Position numbers and translations under genes: made by a program
In this document: positions 1 to 11,604 of the stretch, piece by piece
How the letters are laid out: every line of letters begins with the position of its first letter
Position numbering within the stretch: position 1 is the stretch's first letter
NCBI RefSeq assembly: GCF_902806685.2
Contig: NC_048553.1
Span: 11,141,440-11,205,439 of the forward strand
Direction of reading: 5' to 3'
Length of the DNA stretch: 64,000 nucleotides
Source of the DNA: Maniola hyperantus
Lineage: Eukaryota > Arthropoda > Insecta > Lepidoptera > Nymphalidae
Notes under the pieces: generated by a model
Database searches by the model: none
Told to the model about the DNA's origin: nothing
Seen by the model: only the letters and a program-made list of their open reading frames with translations

Positions 1-265
1 AATTTATCATAATCCATCTTGCCGTTTTTAATTAAATTTGTTTCGGATTTAGTTTCAAAGTTGTGAAAAAGTTAGACGATTTCCAACTTTTTAATATAAA
101 TGGATTTATGCGAGGTTACATTTATAATTAGACGATATTTACATTTTAAATGCGTGGAAAAATTAACTACATATTTTTTAATTACCGCACCAGCTAGCGC
201 TCTCCATACAAACGAAGTTCAGTTCTGATTTGGATATCTATCTATACCTACCTATATATGAAAGT

Positions 266-669
266 AAAAAAACCGGCCAAGTGCGAGTTAGGCTCGCGCA
301 ACGACGGTTCCGTACTACAGTTGATTTTTATCGATATTTTGCACGATAATTCAACATCTATGACGCATAAAAATAAATAAAAATCTGTTTTAGAATTTAC
401 AGGTGAAGACCTTTCATATGATACCTCACTTGATATAGTTATCTAACTTAACAATATGAAAATACTAATTTTAGGTCATGACCACAATTTTTTTTTTGTG
501 TGATGTAACCACAGATTCACGGTTTTCAGATTTTTCCCCGAATGTCTGTTATAAGGCCTACCTACCTGCCAAATTTCATGATTCTAGGTCAACGGGAAGT
601 ACCCTGTAGGTTTCTTGACAGACCGACAGATAGACAACAAAGTGATCCTATAAGGGTTCCGTGTTTTTC
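266..669 (+). repeat. Lepidopteran 'ggttccgtac' interspersed repeat, copy 1
   Basis: It starts with accggccaagtgcgag and ends near aagggttccgtg, and matches at least twelve other copies in the window. The full family form is about 430 bp, begins with accggccaagtgcgag...ggttccgtac and ends with gtacggaaccctaaaa. This copy lacks the last bases and runs into a fragment of the GACT Helitron-like family at 670-735. No coding capacity is seen. Confidence 0.8.
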
Positions 670-1280
670 CTATCTCTCAATGCACAGCTCAAATTACTGG
701 ACGGATCGGGCTGAAATTTGGCGTGCATCTGAAATCTGAAAGCTCACCACATTCTCAGAAAATCCTTATAATTATTTACCTAATTATTGGAAAGGGGTCA
801 TGACCCTCAGCAATGAGAAATACGCATATAATTTAATCACTAGATGGCATAGTGGCTACACGTAGGTACCTACATTGAATACCAAGTCGACTCCAACTAA
901 ATCCAAAATTAATTCATTTAGATTCTAATGAAATGAGAACTTCCTCGAATATTATTTTAATGTAGTTATGAGTTGGGGAAAATTCGCCCAAAAATTTCAC
1001 GAAGTGCTTCGTTAGAATTTTTGATCAGCCGCCATTGACTTATATATTACTTTCTATGGACAGGGCTATTGAACAAACAAAATGGCACCGACTCAGTGGT
1101 GCTTTAGCACCAATGCAACCTCAGTGACGTCTGGATTTCAAACGGGTCGTTCATTACTATCTAAGAGGTGGCGCTGAGTTAGTTGGTTCCAAAACCGTGA
1201 AAAATTTTGTTTACTTGACCATAATATCTTGTAATTTATATCGATGTCAGCGGCACCTTTTATACTGAATACCTACTAGG

Positions 1281-1413
1281 CAGTGGCGTGCACAGGATTT
1301 GAAGCCAGGGTAGGCATTAGTTAGTATGGAACCTGTTTACTGGCAGGTCATAATGAAAAATATACAACTGGGGTAAGCAGTGCATTTATGCCTCTATGAC
1401 CTGCACGCCACTG
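1281..1413. mobile_element. hAT-type MITE with 8-bp target-site duplication
   Basis: A 133-bp element whose ends are cagtggcgtgca and its reverse complement. It is flanked on both sides by the same 8 bp, ctactagg (1273-1280 and 1414-1421). Inverted ends starting CAG(T/A)GGC with 8-bp duplications are characteristic of the hAT superfamily. There is no ORF inside, so it is a non-autonomous derivative. Confidence 0.85.
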
Positions 1414-2010
1414 CTACTAGGGTTTATCAAAAAGTTTCCAACATTCGGACATCTAATCGTTCTGAATAATTAATTTAATATAGACATTATTTTAATTAAA
1501 AGGTTCCATAATTAATGTTTATTTTTATTCGTGATAAAAAGAGTACCCGGCTGAGTTTGTTGTAGGCTCTTCTCTGATCTGGGCGCGTTTGGAACCCTCG
1601 CAGCTTTCCACTATTTATCATCTTACAAATTAACAATTTTGACCATCAGTAAGCGCAACATTTTACCTTATACTGAATAAATAATTTGAGTTCTTTTTAA
1701 TAATTGACAATTAGTTTCAACTTGAAAATAACTATAGCGGAGATCAGTCCAAAATCGGGCATACCTGGGCCCCTAGGGGTAAAATCAGGACATGGCACTA
1801 AAACCTTTTATACTTACATTTCAAATTTAGGCGTGCTTTTGTTTACTGCAGTTGGCCATCCTGATCAGATCCGCCACGACGAGCGAAACTAAAGGACGAG
1901 GCACTATGTATGGGATCCGATCAAATGGAAGGAGTTGGTACTGGGGTGCTCCAGCTCAAAGGTGAGAGCAGTAGGTACTCCATATGTGGGCAGGATTCCT
2001 AAAATGCCTA

Positions 2011-2342
2011 AGAGCGGAGGCACACGATGCATTGCGGCGGCGGTCCGGCGCCAGAGCGGTGTCGCTGCGTCGTCTTACATAGAAATATCTGTGGCATGTC
2101 ACACGATGCGCTCCGGCGCCGCACCGGACTTGCAACCACCGAGATGAGGCGGGGAGAGGTGAATGAGATGCGGCGTCGGAGCGGAACCGCTCAGTTGTTT
2201 TTATTAACAGACTGTCCAACGCTGCCACGGCGCCACTGCGACATAACAACTTTGCGGCGCCGCACCGCTCGTGTGCCCGCTGATACGGTGCACGGTGAAA
2301 TCTTTGCGGTGCGGCGCCGCAACGCATCGTGTGCCCCCAGTC
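2011..2342. mobile_element. GC-rich foldback element with inverted ends
   Basis: The left end ggaggcacacgatgcattgc matches the reverse complement of the right end (gcaacgcatcgtgtgccccc). Shorter internal copies of the same gcgccgcaccg motif lie at about 2110, 2165 and 2255. Composition is strongly GC-rich against A+T-rich flanks. The open frames across it on both strands reflect absence of A+T, not a gene. I could not define a target duplication. Confidence 0.65.
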
Positions 2343-2646
2343 TAACGAAACATTTCAATAACTTGATAACTACGAGTATTATAATATAGCTACGTACGTG
2401 AAACAGTAGAACGGTCCTATTCAAAGTTTAACTAAGCGTATAGGCACGTAAGCCTGAAACAAATTTGAAGCAATTTGCTGATGCTGAATAGACTAGCTAA
2501 GTATATTGTAGTGTAAGGGGAACTTGGGAACATAGTTCGTCGATGTTTAACGCTAGATAATACATAATATTCAGTTTCAGTGCTTCGGGTGGTAGGTAAC
2601 TAGAGTACTAATTATTTTGATGGAATAGTACGTATCGTATCTCTTA

Positions 2647-2860
2647 CTAGATGATGCCCGCGGCTTCGTCCTTGTGGATATAATAATAATATGGGAATCA
2701 TGAATTTTTATGAGATAAAAAGTAGCCTATGTGTTAATCCAGGGTATAAGCGGGCTGATTCACTAATTCAGTGTCTAACTGCAGTGAATGATAATGTGTG
2801 TGTGTGTGTGTTTGTGTGTGTCTAAATGTATATGTTTAAGTACAATTGGAGTTACACTAG
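2647..2860 (-). mobile_element. Degenerate Lep1-type Helitron-like element
   Basis: Read on the minus strand, the 3' end (gcgggcatcatctag) is followed upstream by the family segment for taggctactttttatc and a short TG microsatellite at 2790-2820. The 5' end is decayed. Confidence 0.5.
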
Positions 2861-3928
2861 AATATCCAAAAGTCTTTCACTATCCCAGTAAGTTTGTTTC
2901 AGAAGCCAATCCAGAGAAGTTTTGTATTTATATCTATTCAAAGAGTGGAGAGAAAGAATTTTATGTAACTGGTTAATTTGACATTGGTCCTACATTGCTG
3001 TTTCATTGAGTGATACTAAAACAATTTTTCGTAGAAAACCTTCTATGGATTAAAAATAAATGTCCAATAAGTTGGAGGCTATAATTCGATGACAGACACT
3101 GAGGTATAGTGAATCAGTAGGCTGAAATGACGCTCGTGAATGGGTTAGCACTGAATCTCGGTGATAGACACTGGTTGTTAGTCATGGATACGCATTCTGT
3201 GATACTAAAAAAAGACTTAATCACAGATATAAAATCACAGGCTGGTCTATCTTTACCTTATTTTAAGTTATTCGACGCTGAAGTCCCAGGTAAGGGCCAG
3301 GTAATAAAAAAGTAGGTTAAACATCTTAAAAATCATTTCTAAAGACCCCGAGGTAACTCCATTCGTGAAAGGAAGCGCAGTTGTGAAATTTATATTAAGG
3401 GTGGACAAAGTTACATTCGCTTCAGAGGCTCCGCTTAGATTATAGTTTAAGAGACGACCGAAAAACCAACGACGCTTTTTGCTCAAGGTTCCTGTGGCCC
3501 TACCGCGGTTGTTTGACAGCTACAATGTCACGATCGCAATCATCTCGGATTGGTTAATGCTCGCTCACTATTGGCCACAATGCATTGTTGCAACAAGAAT
3601 CGCACAAAGTCAGCCAATCAGAACAATTGAGATTGTAATAATGATTGATGCAGGTTTTAGACAATCGCCCCGCTGATACAAATCGCCAACGTGCGGAATG
3701 CCTTTCTAGCATCCGTGTGGCCTGCCAAGTAGATATAACTTAAATTCTTCAAGGCAAAGGTTAAATAGGCATCTTCTAGGCAAACGCGTTCCAGCTTACA
3801 CCTCATTATTGCTTTTTATTAGGCATGATTATCAGTAAGCGTCAGCAATTTACAATGAAAAAAAAAATTGTACGAATTCGTGACAAAAATTATAAAAAAT
3901 TATACAGGATGGAAACGATTACTAAAAA

Positions 3929-4240
3929 TAAAACCGGCCAAGTGCGAGTCAGGCTCGCGCAATGAGGGTTCCGTGCTACAGTCGTATTTTTTCAACATTT
4001 TGCAGGATAATTCAAAAACTATGATACATAAAAATAAACAAAAATCTGTTTTAGAATGCACAGGTGAATACCTTTCATATGATACCCCACTTGATATAGT
4101 TATCTTACTTAGAAATTTGAAAATACTAATTATTAGTTTATGACCACAATTTATTTATTTTTGTGTGATGTAACCACAAATTCATGGTTTTCAGATTTTT
4201 GCCCTAATGCCAGTTATAATAGACCCACCTACCTGCCAAA
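3929..4240 (+). repeat. 'ggttccgtac' interspersed repeat, 3'-truncated copy
   Basis: Matches the family from accggccaagtgcgag to the acctacctgccaaattt segment, then diverges. The terminal gtacggaaccct end is missing. Confidence 0.75.
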
Positions 4241-4839
4241 TTTACTTTTGCCAAATTTCGGAGGAAAATTGGATACTTTCTCATATTAAATTTTTTATTG
4301 ACTGTACAAAAATGCATCAAAGCTCTCCAATTCTACCAATAACTTCGATTTTTTTGTAAGGTTTATATTTTTGTATACTATGTAATCTTCTTACCTTAAA
4401 TGTACCTGGTGGTCTCTTACACTATAACAAAGGTAGAGAAAACAGCGGCGGCAAGTCGGGACACTTTGAAGTTTTAGACATTTTCTCACAAAACTTTGTA
4501 ATTTCGCCGCGATGTACTAAAAATAACATAAATCATTTAAGTCCTTTTTGTGAAGAGAAAACATTATGTTTTCTTAATTGCTTTTATTACAGATTTATTA
4601 TTATAATAATATTATTTTAAAAATCTTCACTCAATCCGAGGCAGTACCAAAAAATATATTTTCAATAGGGAATGATAATATATAGAGCACTTACCTTTCA
4701 CGCTGATTATAGCATTAAATCCCGGGCCCAGGTTTCAGTGTCGATATCTCCCTGTTTGCATATCGTCGTGTAGATACAAGAGTCATTGGTTCAAGTTATA
4801 ACACCGTCACAACACACCGGTTGAGCGTCCAGATTAAAG

Positions 4840-5436
4840 AAAAACCGGCCAAGTGCGAGTCAGGCTCGCGCAATGAGGGTTCCGTACTACAGTCGTATTT
4901 TTTCGACATTTTGCACGATAATTCAAAAACTATGATGCATAAAAATATATAAAAATCTATTTGTCCCGGCTTACTCACGTGCGGCGCGTGCGCGGACGGA
5001 CTCCCTTGAAAAAGGACCCCGGATGGGTTCGAAACTAGTCGGGCTAACGTCGACTACACACGTGAGTAAGCCGGGACAGATAGTATTTATAATGGAAATC
5101 ACTCACGGTAGTTTAAACGCTAAAATAAAAATCTGTTTTAGAATGTACAGGTGAAGACCTTTCATATGATACCCCACTTGATATAGTCACTCACTTCGAA
5201 AGTTGAAAATACTAATTATTAGTTCATGACCACAATTTTTTTGTTGTGTGATCTAACCCTAAATTCACGGTTTTCAGATTTTTCCCCAAATGTCAGCTAT
5301 AAGATCTACCTACCTGCCAAATTTCATGATTCTAGGTCAACGGGAAGTACCCTGTAGGTTTCTTGACAGACAGACAGACAACAAAGTGATCCTATAAGGG
5401 TTCCGTTTTTCCTTTTGAGGTACGGAACCCTAAAAA
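4840..5436 (+). repeat. 'ggttccgtac' interspersed repeat, full copy with nested insertion
   Basis: The copy runs from accggccaagtgcgag to tacggaaccctaaaaa. It is interrupted at about 4958-5127 by a second, GC-richer element; removing that insert gives a continuous family alignment through the aaaaatctgttttagaat segment. Confidence 0.8.
4958..5127 (+). mobile_element. SINE-like insertion nested in the repeat
   Basis: A GC-rich insert of about 170 bp. Its first part is bounded by tgtcccggcttactcacgtg and its inverted copy cacgtgagtaagccgggaca (4963-5082), so it can fold. It contains gggttcgaaac, one or two bases off a pol III B-box. The host repeat sequence aaaaatct occurs on both sides (before 4960 and after about 5128), which fits a target-site duplication of about 9 bp. 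Assignment as a SINE is an inference. Confidence 0.6.
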
Positions 5437-5494
5437 TGGGCTGATTAATTGTTTTTCAGCACTATTGCAGTCGATCGAGACATACCTCTGAGGC

Positions 5495-5880
5495 GCTGCT
5501 TCGACTCGAGGCACGCCTCACTGTGGGGTAAATTTCAACAGACTATAATAATGTGGTTGACACACGAATAGATAACGTCCGACAATTACGCCGGATGCCG
5601 CGCGTCGTGTACAATGCGAATGCAGTACGGGGCGCGGTGCGGGACGCGAGGGCGGACAGATCCCGTTATGCGCCCGCGCCGGCACCGACTGTTACGCGAG
5701 GTGCGAGTCAGTCACGACCAGCGCGCTGGTGCATCGATGTTATTTTAAGAGCATCTACTCGGTCTTTGAGACTTTCACGATCATTTAACGAGCGTGTTAT
5801 TAATACAACTTATGTAACGACATTAATAGTAACTTTTTGCGTCTTGCTGCCTATTTACAGTTATAAACTATGTAATTAAC
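5495..5880 (+). other. GC-rich island with a 108-codon open frame, function unknown
   Basis: Bases 5500-5740 are rich in CpG in an A+T-rich setting. An ATG at 5553 opens a frame to 5879 that begins Arg/Ala-rich and ends in a hydrophobic stretch (about the last 25 residues). AATAAA follows at 5893. I recognise no protein family. It could be an untranslated first exon or promoter of the downstream gene, or the remnant of a GC-rich transposon. Confidence 0.3.
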
Positions 5881-6131
5881 TAGTTACTTAGTTAATAAAC
5901 GTTATTGTGTTAATTTCGTAGTTTGTGTTATTTCCAATCATTGAGAAAGCAAAGAACTACAATAATATTGTTGGAAAAGTTTTAGCGCAATGGAATAGAA
6001 TGGCACCGAGTCTTAGAGCTAGCGCGCACCACAGTATGGGAAGCTGGAAGAAATCTCTGTTTAGAGATAAGCATTTCCAATGTAACTTAATTTATTATTA
6101 CTTTGTAACTACAATTTTGGTACATGAATAA

Positions 6132-6370
6132 TCTATATATATAAAAGGAGAAGGTGACTGACTGACTGACTGACTGACTGACTGACTGACTGACTGACTG
6201 ACTGACTGACTGACTGATCTATCAACGCACAGCTCAAACTACTGAACGGATCGGGCTGAAATTTGGCATGCAGATAGCTATTATGACGTAGGCATCCGCT
6301 AAGAAAGGATTCGTGAAAATTCAACTCCTAAGGGGGTGAAATAGGGTTTTGAAATTTTGTAGTCCACGCG
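6132..6370 (+). mobile_element. GACT-type Helitron-like element
   Basis: Begins tctatatatataaaaggag, has an expanded (GACT)n tract of about 16 units (6153-6218), then the family core atctatcaacgcacagctcaaactactg and ends near cacgcggcggctagta. The usual 3' hairpin around gcggacgaagtcgc is damaged. Confidence 0.75.
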
Positions 6371-6419
6371 GCGGCTAGTAAAAAATAATAATAAAAAAAA
6401 ATCGTACGTTTTTTCCCGC

Positions 6420-6640
6420 AAAGCACTGCTCCTCAAAGCTTGTCATACAAACGTACCTATAGTACGCAACAGGTCGACCTGGCAATCAGGGAGGGAACGC
6501 CTCACACACCCGCACAGTGCAGGCCCCGCGCTAGTCAGGTGCGGGTGACGTTGGCTGCAAAATCCGTTTAGTAGTTTTTGCGTGAAATAGTATCAAAACA
6601 CGCGCGTACACGCAACGCACACACATACACACACATTGTG
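6420..6640. repeat. GC-rich repeat-like segment followed by a CA-rich tract
   Basis: Contains a short GC-rich stretch (cctggcaatcagggagggaa and on to ccgcgctagtcaggtgcggg) and then a run of acacacac at 6605-6637. It looks like a fragment of a dispersed element, but no second copy is present in this window. Confidence 0.3.
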
Positions 6641-7579
6641 ATAGGTAGATATAAACTTGTAAACTGCTTAACATAAGTTCCCTCACCTGGATTTGAACCT
6701 ACGAACTTTTGGTTCGCTCTAGTGCTTTAATCATTGGCTTCATTTGATTGGTAACTTTGAACTAATTAAAACCAAATAAAATATTACACATTTTTAGAAA
6801 ACGATGCGCATAAAAGATAATGTTACACACATTTTTAGGGGTTCCGTACCTCCAAATGAAAAATAAGAATCACTTCTTTTGTCACTCTGTCTATCAATAC
6901 CCTTTTTCTCAGAAACGCGTAGAGGTATAAAGTTGAAATTAATATGAAATACTCAAGTCTACAAATCCCTTGGACTTTGGAGTTGTGAAAAAAAAAAATC
7001 AAAGTTAACACAACTACTAAGTCAACACAATCAAAATATACCTACGCTACGACCATATATGCCGCATATTTTGATGAATCATATCTAGCAAGAAGCACAA
7101 GTACCTAAAGGGAAAAATTTGTAAACCATAAAGCAGTTATTTATTTTATTTTATTTATTTTATTTTATTTAACAGGAAAACATACAGCTAATATGAAAAA
7201 ATGAATAGGTAAAAAGAAGAAGATTACAGCTAATGACAAGTTTTCACAGATAGAATAAACATAAGAATAACAAAATTTAACAAAATTATAATCACAATAT
7301 TAAAATTTGCGATTACAAATCGTGGTTTAATGTAACATAATGTATTGTAGAATACGATTACATACCACGATTAATTAGCGTGGATCGTGGGTGGATCCGT
7401 ACTGCCATGACAGCTCGAACTTTACCTCTCGCAGCACTGCAGTTCTGTCGTGGCCACGACTCATGCAACTGACTTGAAATATCGGCAGTTAAAAATCGCC
7501 AACTTAATAAATTGTGGTATGTACTCGTTTTATACAATACATTACGTTGCAATTATACACTTTTATTTGCATTCCTCGT

Positions 7580-7845
7580 TACGCAGGAGAACCAGAGTGA
7601 CCGACATAGCCCACGAATTAGCCAGCTGAAGTGGCAGTGGGCAGGCCACGTCTGCCGCAGAACCGATGGCCGATGGGGCAGACGTGTTCTGGAGTGGAGA
7701 CCGCGTATCAGCAAGCGCAGTGTGGGACGACCTCCAACCCGCTGGACTCGGGAAGTGGGTGGATGAGGAAGGCGGAGGATCGTGTGTGGTGGCGTGCTCT
7801 TGGGAAGACCTATGTCCAGCAGTGGACGCAAACAGGCTGATTGAT
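7580..7845 (+). pseudogene. RTE-type non-LTR retrotransposon, C-terminal ORF fragment
   Basis: The conceptual product contains [19 protein letters not shown] and RPPTRWTR, the conserved tail downstream of reverse transcriptase in lepidopteran RTE-like elements. The frame breaks around 7750 and resumes as WMRKAED... in another frame. It ends at caggctgattg followed by a poly-T run. It is a 5'-truncated dead copy. Confidence 0.8.
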
Positions 7846-7854
7846 TTTTTTTTT

Positions 7855-8400
7855 TTTTTTTTATTTATTATTAACATACAAGAAAATTTACATATAATAG
7901 GTAGTACGCATTGTAAAAAAACCACAGAGGTTTGACCCTCAATGCGTACGTCTGCGCATTACATCATGCCTACTTTGTCAAAAAACAAAATTAGAAATAA
8001 GAAAATTAGAATTACTATATTATAATATACTAACTTAATGTTAAAAACAAAGAACATATAATACATATACCTACACATATATGTATATACATACATATAT
8101 GCATATACATACACATGCAGATACACATATAATTTAACAGGTGACATTATTATTTATGTATTATACGTGCGACTATTATATCGTCACGACAGGAGCCAAG
8201 GAGATATCCCCGACGCAACCCGGCATGCTCATAGGTTGCCAAGGAAGTATCCCTTCAGCTTCCGTTTAATATTCGTTCGCGTTACCTTTTCCGCCAGAGA
8301 AGAAGGCAGCTGATTTAAAAGGCGAGGTATAATAAAAACCGTAGTTCGTAAAACCAAAAATTGATTTGCATATAATTTAAACAACAAAATAGCAAAGGAA
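7855..8400 (-). repeat. A+T-rich repeat-like tract with alternating tacata runs
   Basis: Poly-T at 7846-7863, then tandem tacatata/catatac runs at 8056-8125 and a moderately GC-rich part at 8160-8300. The pattern resembles the 3' untranslated region of a non-LTR element in minus orientation, but no coding part is recognisable. Confidence 0.3.
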
Positions 8401-8401
8401 G

Positions 8402-8466
8402 GACAAGTATCCTTTCAAGGTACGAAACCCTAGGTGCGCGAGTCCGACTCGCACTAAGTGGTTTTA
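8402..8466 (-). repeat. Terminal fragment of the 'ggttccgtac' repeat
   Basis: Contains gcgagtccgactcgcactaagtgg, the minus-strand form of the family's first 40 bases, joined to a short gtacgaaaccct-like end. The internal part is missing. Confidence 0.6.
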
Positions 8467-8469
8467 AGA

Positions 8470-8585
8470 GTACGGCATGCATTAATTAATTTGGTAAAAT
8501 AATACTACAAAATTAAAATAAACTTTAAGAGTAGGGCGTGCATTAATTAATTTGGTAAAATAATACTACCAAATTAAAATAAACA
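8470..8585. repeat. Short direct duplication (about 61 bp)
   Basis: The stretch with gcatgcattaattaatttgg and aaaataatactac...aaattaaaataaac occurs twice in tandem, at about 8464-8522 and 8525-8584. The copies differ at a few positions only. No function is evident. Confidence 0.6.
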
Positions 8586-8840
8586 ATGTGGTGTTATTGA
8601 AACTGTATGAAAAAACTTTTTTGTGGTTTATCGAAAAATTAATTTCACGCGTGTGTGCACCACTAGGTATTTATTGTTCGATGCCGTGGAAATTGAAATT
8701 CACGAGATAAATATTCTATAAGGTTATTTATTTTTGCAAAACCGGTTTGGATTTTATAAAACTGTTATCAGTTTAAACTTGTACATGACAGGGAATTTTA
8801 TACTTTCTAAATTGTATCGCGACTAAATTATTTCTACATT

Positions 8841-9108
8841 CGCACTTAGTCAGCGTGGTGGTCCTAAGCCCTTCTCATTCTGATAGAAGACCCGTGCTCA
8901 GTAGTGAGCCGGCGATTTAATGGTGAAAAAAAAACTGTCGGGAGGAAACCTACATGCCTGTGAGTTCTCCATAATGCTCTCAAAGGTGTGTGAAGTCCGC
9001 CAATGCGCGCATGGCCAGCGTGGCCTAAACCTTTCTCATTCGGAGAGGAAATCTGTAGTGGACCGTTGTTGGGTTGATCATGATGATGATGATGATAATG
9101 ATAATGAA
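8841..9108 (+). mobile_element. tRNA-derived-type SINE body, with (GATGAT) tail
   Basis: Contains the family segments ggaggaaacctacatgcctg, ctccataatgctctcaaagg, cccttctcattctg and gttgatcatgatgatgatga. The segments are rearranged, with a partial 3' body (8841-8920) in front of a fuller one. This SINE body recurs at 9343, 15937 and 55800. Confidence 0.7.
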
Positions 9109-9775
9109 TAATTACAAAATTGGTGTCATGATAATCCTTTATGAGACTAGGTACAGTGCTAAAAATCCCTCTGATTATAGTTTTTTGGGATCACAAGGCG
9201 TGTCCTTCGTGTGACAGGCCCGGGTATAAACATGAATATGAATTATGTTTTGGTCACGCACCCAGCAAAGAGCTAGGACCTTTACCTTAGACCTTTTTTC
9301 TACCGGAATTCATAGAGAATATCAAATATTAAACAAAAAGTAATTAATCATCACTTGCTTCAACAGTGAAGAAAAACATCGGGAGGAAACTTGCATGCCA
9401 GTGAGTCCTCCATAATGCTCTCAAAGGTGTATATTCGCACTTGGTCTGTATGGTGGACTATGGCCAAAACCCTTCTCATTCGTGGAATTTTGTGCTCAGT
9501 AATGGGCCGTTGATGGGTTGATCATGATGATGCTGATGAATAAATAATGATAACATGCATGAGCCTTTTATGAGATTAGGAGAGGTACAGTCAAACGTTA
9601 ACTTGTCATGTTGAAAATCCCACTGATTAGAGTTTTTTGGGATCACAAAGGCGTGTCCTTCGAGTGTCAGGCCCGGGTATGGCCCGGGTATGGCCCGGGT
9701 ATAAAGACCTAACTGAATTATGTTTTGGTCACACGTCCAGCAAAGAGCTAATTCGTTATATTGCGCATAAGGGCC
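8919..9775 (+). repeat. Direct duplication of a SINE-containing unit of about 430 bp
   Basis: Unit 1 (about 8919-9350) and unit 2 (about 9366-9775) share, in the same order, the SINE body, its GATGAT tail, a tttatgagactagg segment, ttttttgggatcacaaggcg, the cccgggtat segment and ttatgttttggtcacac. The second unit has the 11-bp step gcccgggtatg three times at 9671-9703. Divergence between units is high, so the duplication is old or the two SINEs inserted into duplicated sequence. Confidence 0.65.
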
Positions 9776-9905
9776 GCGTTCAATTAATTAATTTACGTTT
9801 ACTCTTCATTTTGATATGGGTTTGTTTAAACATTAAACACGCCAGAATTTTGCAACGTTACGCAACTGGCCAGCGAGTCACACGAATTGAAAGAGAATAT
9901 AATTT

Positions 9906-10333
9906 TTAGGGTTCCGTACCTCAAAAGGAAAAACGGAACCCTTATAGGATCACTTTGTTGACTGTCTGTCTGTCTGTCAAGAAACCTACAGGGTACTTCC
10001 CGTTGACCTAGAATCATGAAATTTGGCAGGTAGGTAGATCTTATAGCTGACATTTGGGGAAAAATCTGAAAACCGTGAGTTTAGAGTTAGATCACACAAA
10101 AATAAATAAATTGTGGTCATGAACTAATAATTAGTATTTTCAACTTTCGAAGTGAGATAACTATATCAAGTGGGGTATCATATGAAAGGTCTTCATCTGT
10201 ACATTCTAAAACAGATTTTTATTTATTTTTATGCACCATAGTTTTTGAATTATCGTGCAAAATGTCGAAAAAATACGACTGTAGTACGGAACCCCCATTG
10301 CGCGAGCCTGACTCGCACTTGGCCGGTTTTTTT
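9906..10333 (-). repeat. 'ggttccgtac' interspersed repeat, full-length copy
   Basis: Runs on the minus strand from accggccaagtgcgagtcag (10333 side) to gtacggaaccctaaaa (9906 side) with all internal family blocks. It is a good reference for the family in this window. Confidence 0.85.
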
Positions 10334-10585
10334 AAATTAATAAAAACTAACTTATTTAAAGTGAATGACATTTTACTTTTTAGCTGAATAGGCGCAGTTG
10401 ATAGTTCGTTAAGTGTAGATAAGCTGAAATAGGGCACGGTTCGTTAGTGATGAGACACAAATTCCGCTTGCATTGAACTCGGCGCAGTTTGATTGTGTCG
10501 CATTGATCTCAAACTAAATGAGGCAACCTCAATCATCGATGCAGTAAAAAAATGCATATTCTGAAAATGAAGTTACTGAAAATCA

Positions 10586-10796
10586 CTACCCCTATTATAA
10601 ATGCGAAAGTGTGTTTGTTTGTTGGTTTGTCCTTCAATAACGTCGCAACGGAGCAACGGATCGACGGGATTTTTGCTTGGGTATAGTTTAAGACCTGGAG
10701 ACATAGGCTACTTTTTATCCCGAAAAATCAAAGAGTTGCCACGGGATTTTTAAAACCTAAATCCACGCGTACGAAGACGCGGGAATCAGCTAGTAT
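10586..10796 (+). mobile_element. Lep1-type Helitron-like element
   Basis: Begins near ccctattataaatgcgaaag, continues through ttggtttgtccttcaataacg and taggctactttttatcccg, and ends aatccacgcgtacgaagacgcgggaatcagctag followed by T. The 3' hairpin plus CTAG end matches non-autonomous Helitrons described from Lepidoptera (Lep1). No coding sequence. Confidence 0.8.
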
Positions 10797-11339
10797 TTTA
10801 TATACAACATCCATACTAATATTACAAAGACAGACGTCTAATGTCGGTCTGCAAAGTGCTTACAGATATCCATCTCACGGAGACTAAAAATCCGGTTACT
10901 ATAAAATATGTAGATAGTTCTTAAGGTAGGTATCACTAATAAAACACTTTCTCTTTCATCCATCTACGTTTTTCAACAAGATTTCAAGACTACCCTCAAT
11001 GTAAATGTTACTTACAGTAATCTGTCGTATCTGCATTGCTCACTTATCGAGCGACGCTAACCATATTGCAGTGACATCCGAAATCGATTACGGAATTTGA
11101 ATCCATCTCACGGAGTCTGGAAATCGGTCAGCAGGTCCACGAGGAGCTCTGAGCTCTCCCCGCGACGTGACTACCATGCCGCCCGAGCTCTATTATTGGA
11201 ACAATACACATTCAAATTCTAAATTTATGCTCCTTTTGTGCAGAAATCTTCTTTTAGATCGTCAAAACACTGTCTATTTTTTGAGAGAGCATTTTTAAGA
11301 GCATTTTCTACACCTACCTTATTAATTTAATTTAATATA

Positions 11340-11600
11340 AATAACTTTATTGTTAATAGATTTACAGAGAGTAAGAATACAGGATACACTTAAAAAACAA
11401 AGGGCGACCTTATCACTAAAGTGATCTCTTCCAGACAACCCATACTTAAGAACTTATAGAACTGTAAGACGGGGAGTCGCAATGTAGCTATAAATATAAT
11501 ATATATATATATATAAATATATATAGGTATATATAAACACATACACTCTAATAGGTACATACTATAAAATATAATATAATATCAATATCAATCAATACTT
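11340..11600 (-). repeat. Non-LTR 3' region-like fragment with AT microsatellite
   Basis: Contains gggcgaccttatcactaaag, agtgatctcttccagacaac and then (AT)n at 11499-11525. The first two blocks resemble a recurrent 3' untranslated motif of lepidopteran non-LTR elements as I remember it. No second copy lies in this window, so the assignment is tentative. Confidence 0.35.
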
Positions 11601-11604
11601 ATAA

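Noticed and set aside
2027..2389. Overlapping ORFs on both strands as a GC-rich gene
   Set aside because: The frames follow from GC-rich inverted repeats of a transposable element.
6153..6218. CRISPR-like or regulatory direct repeats
   Set aside because: A plain (GACT)n microsatellite inside a Helitron-like element.
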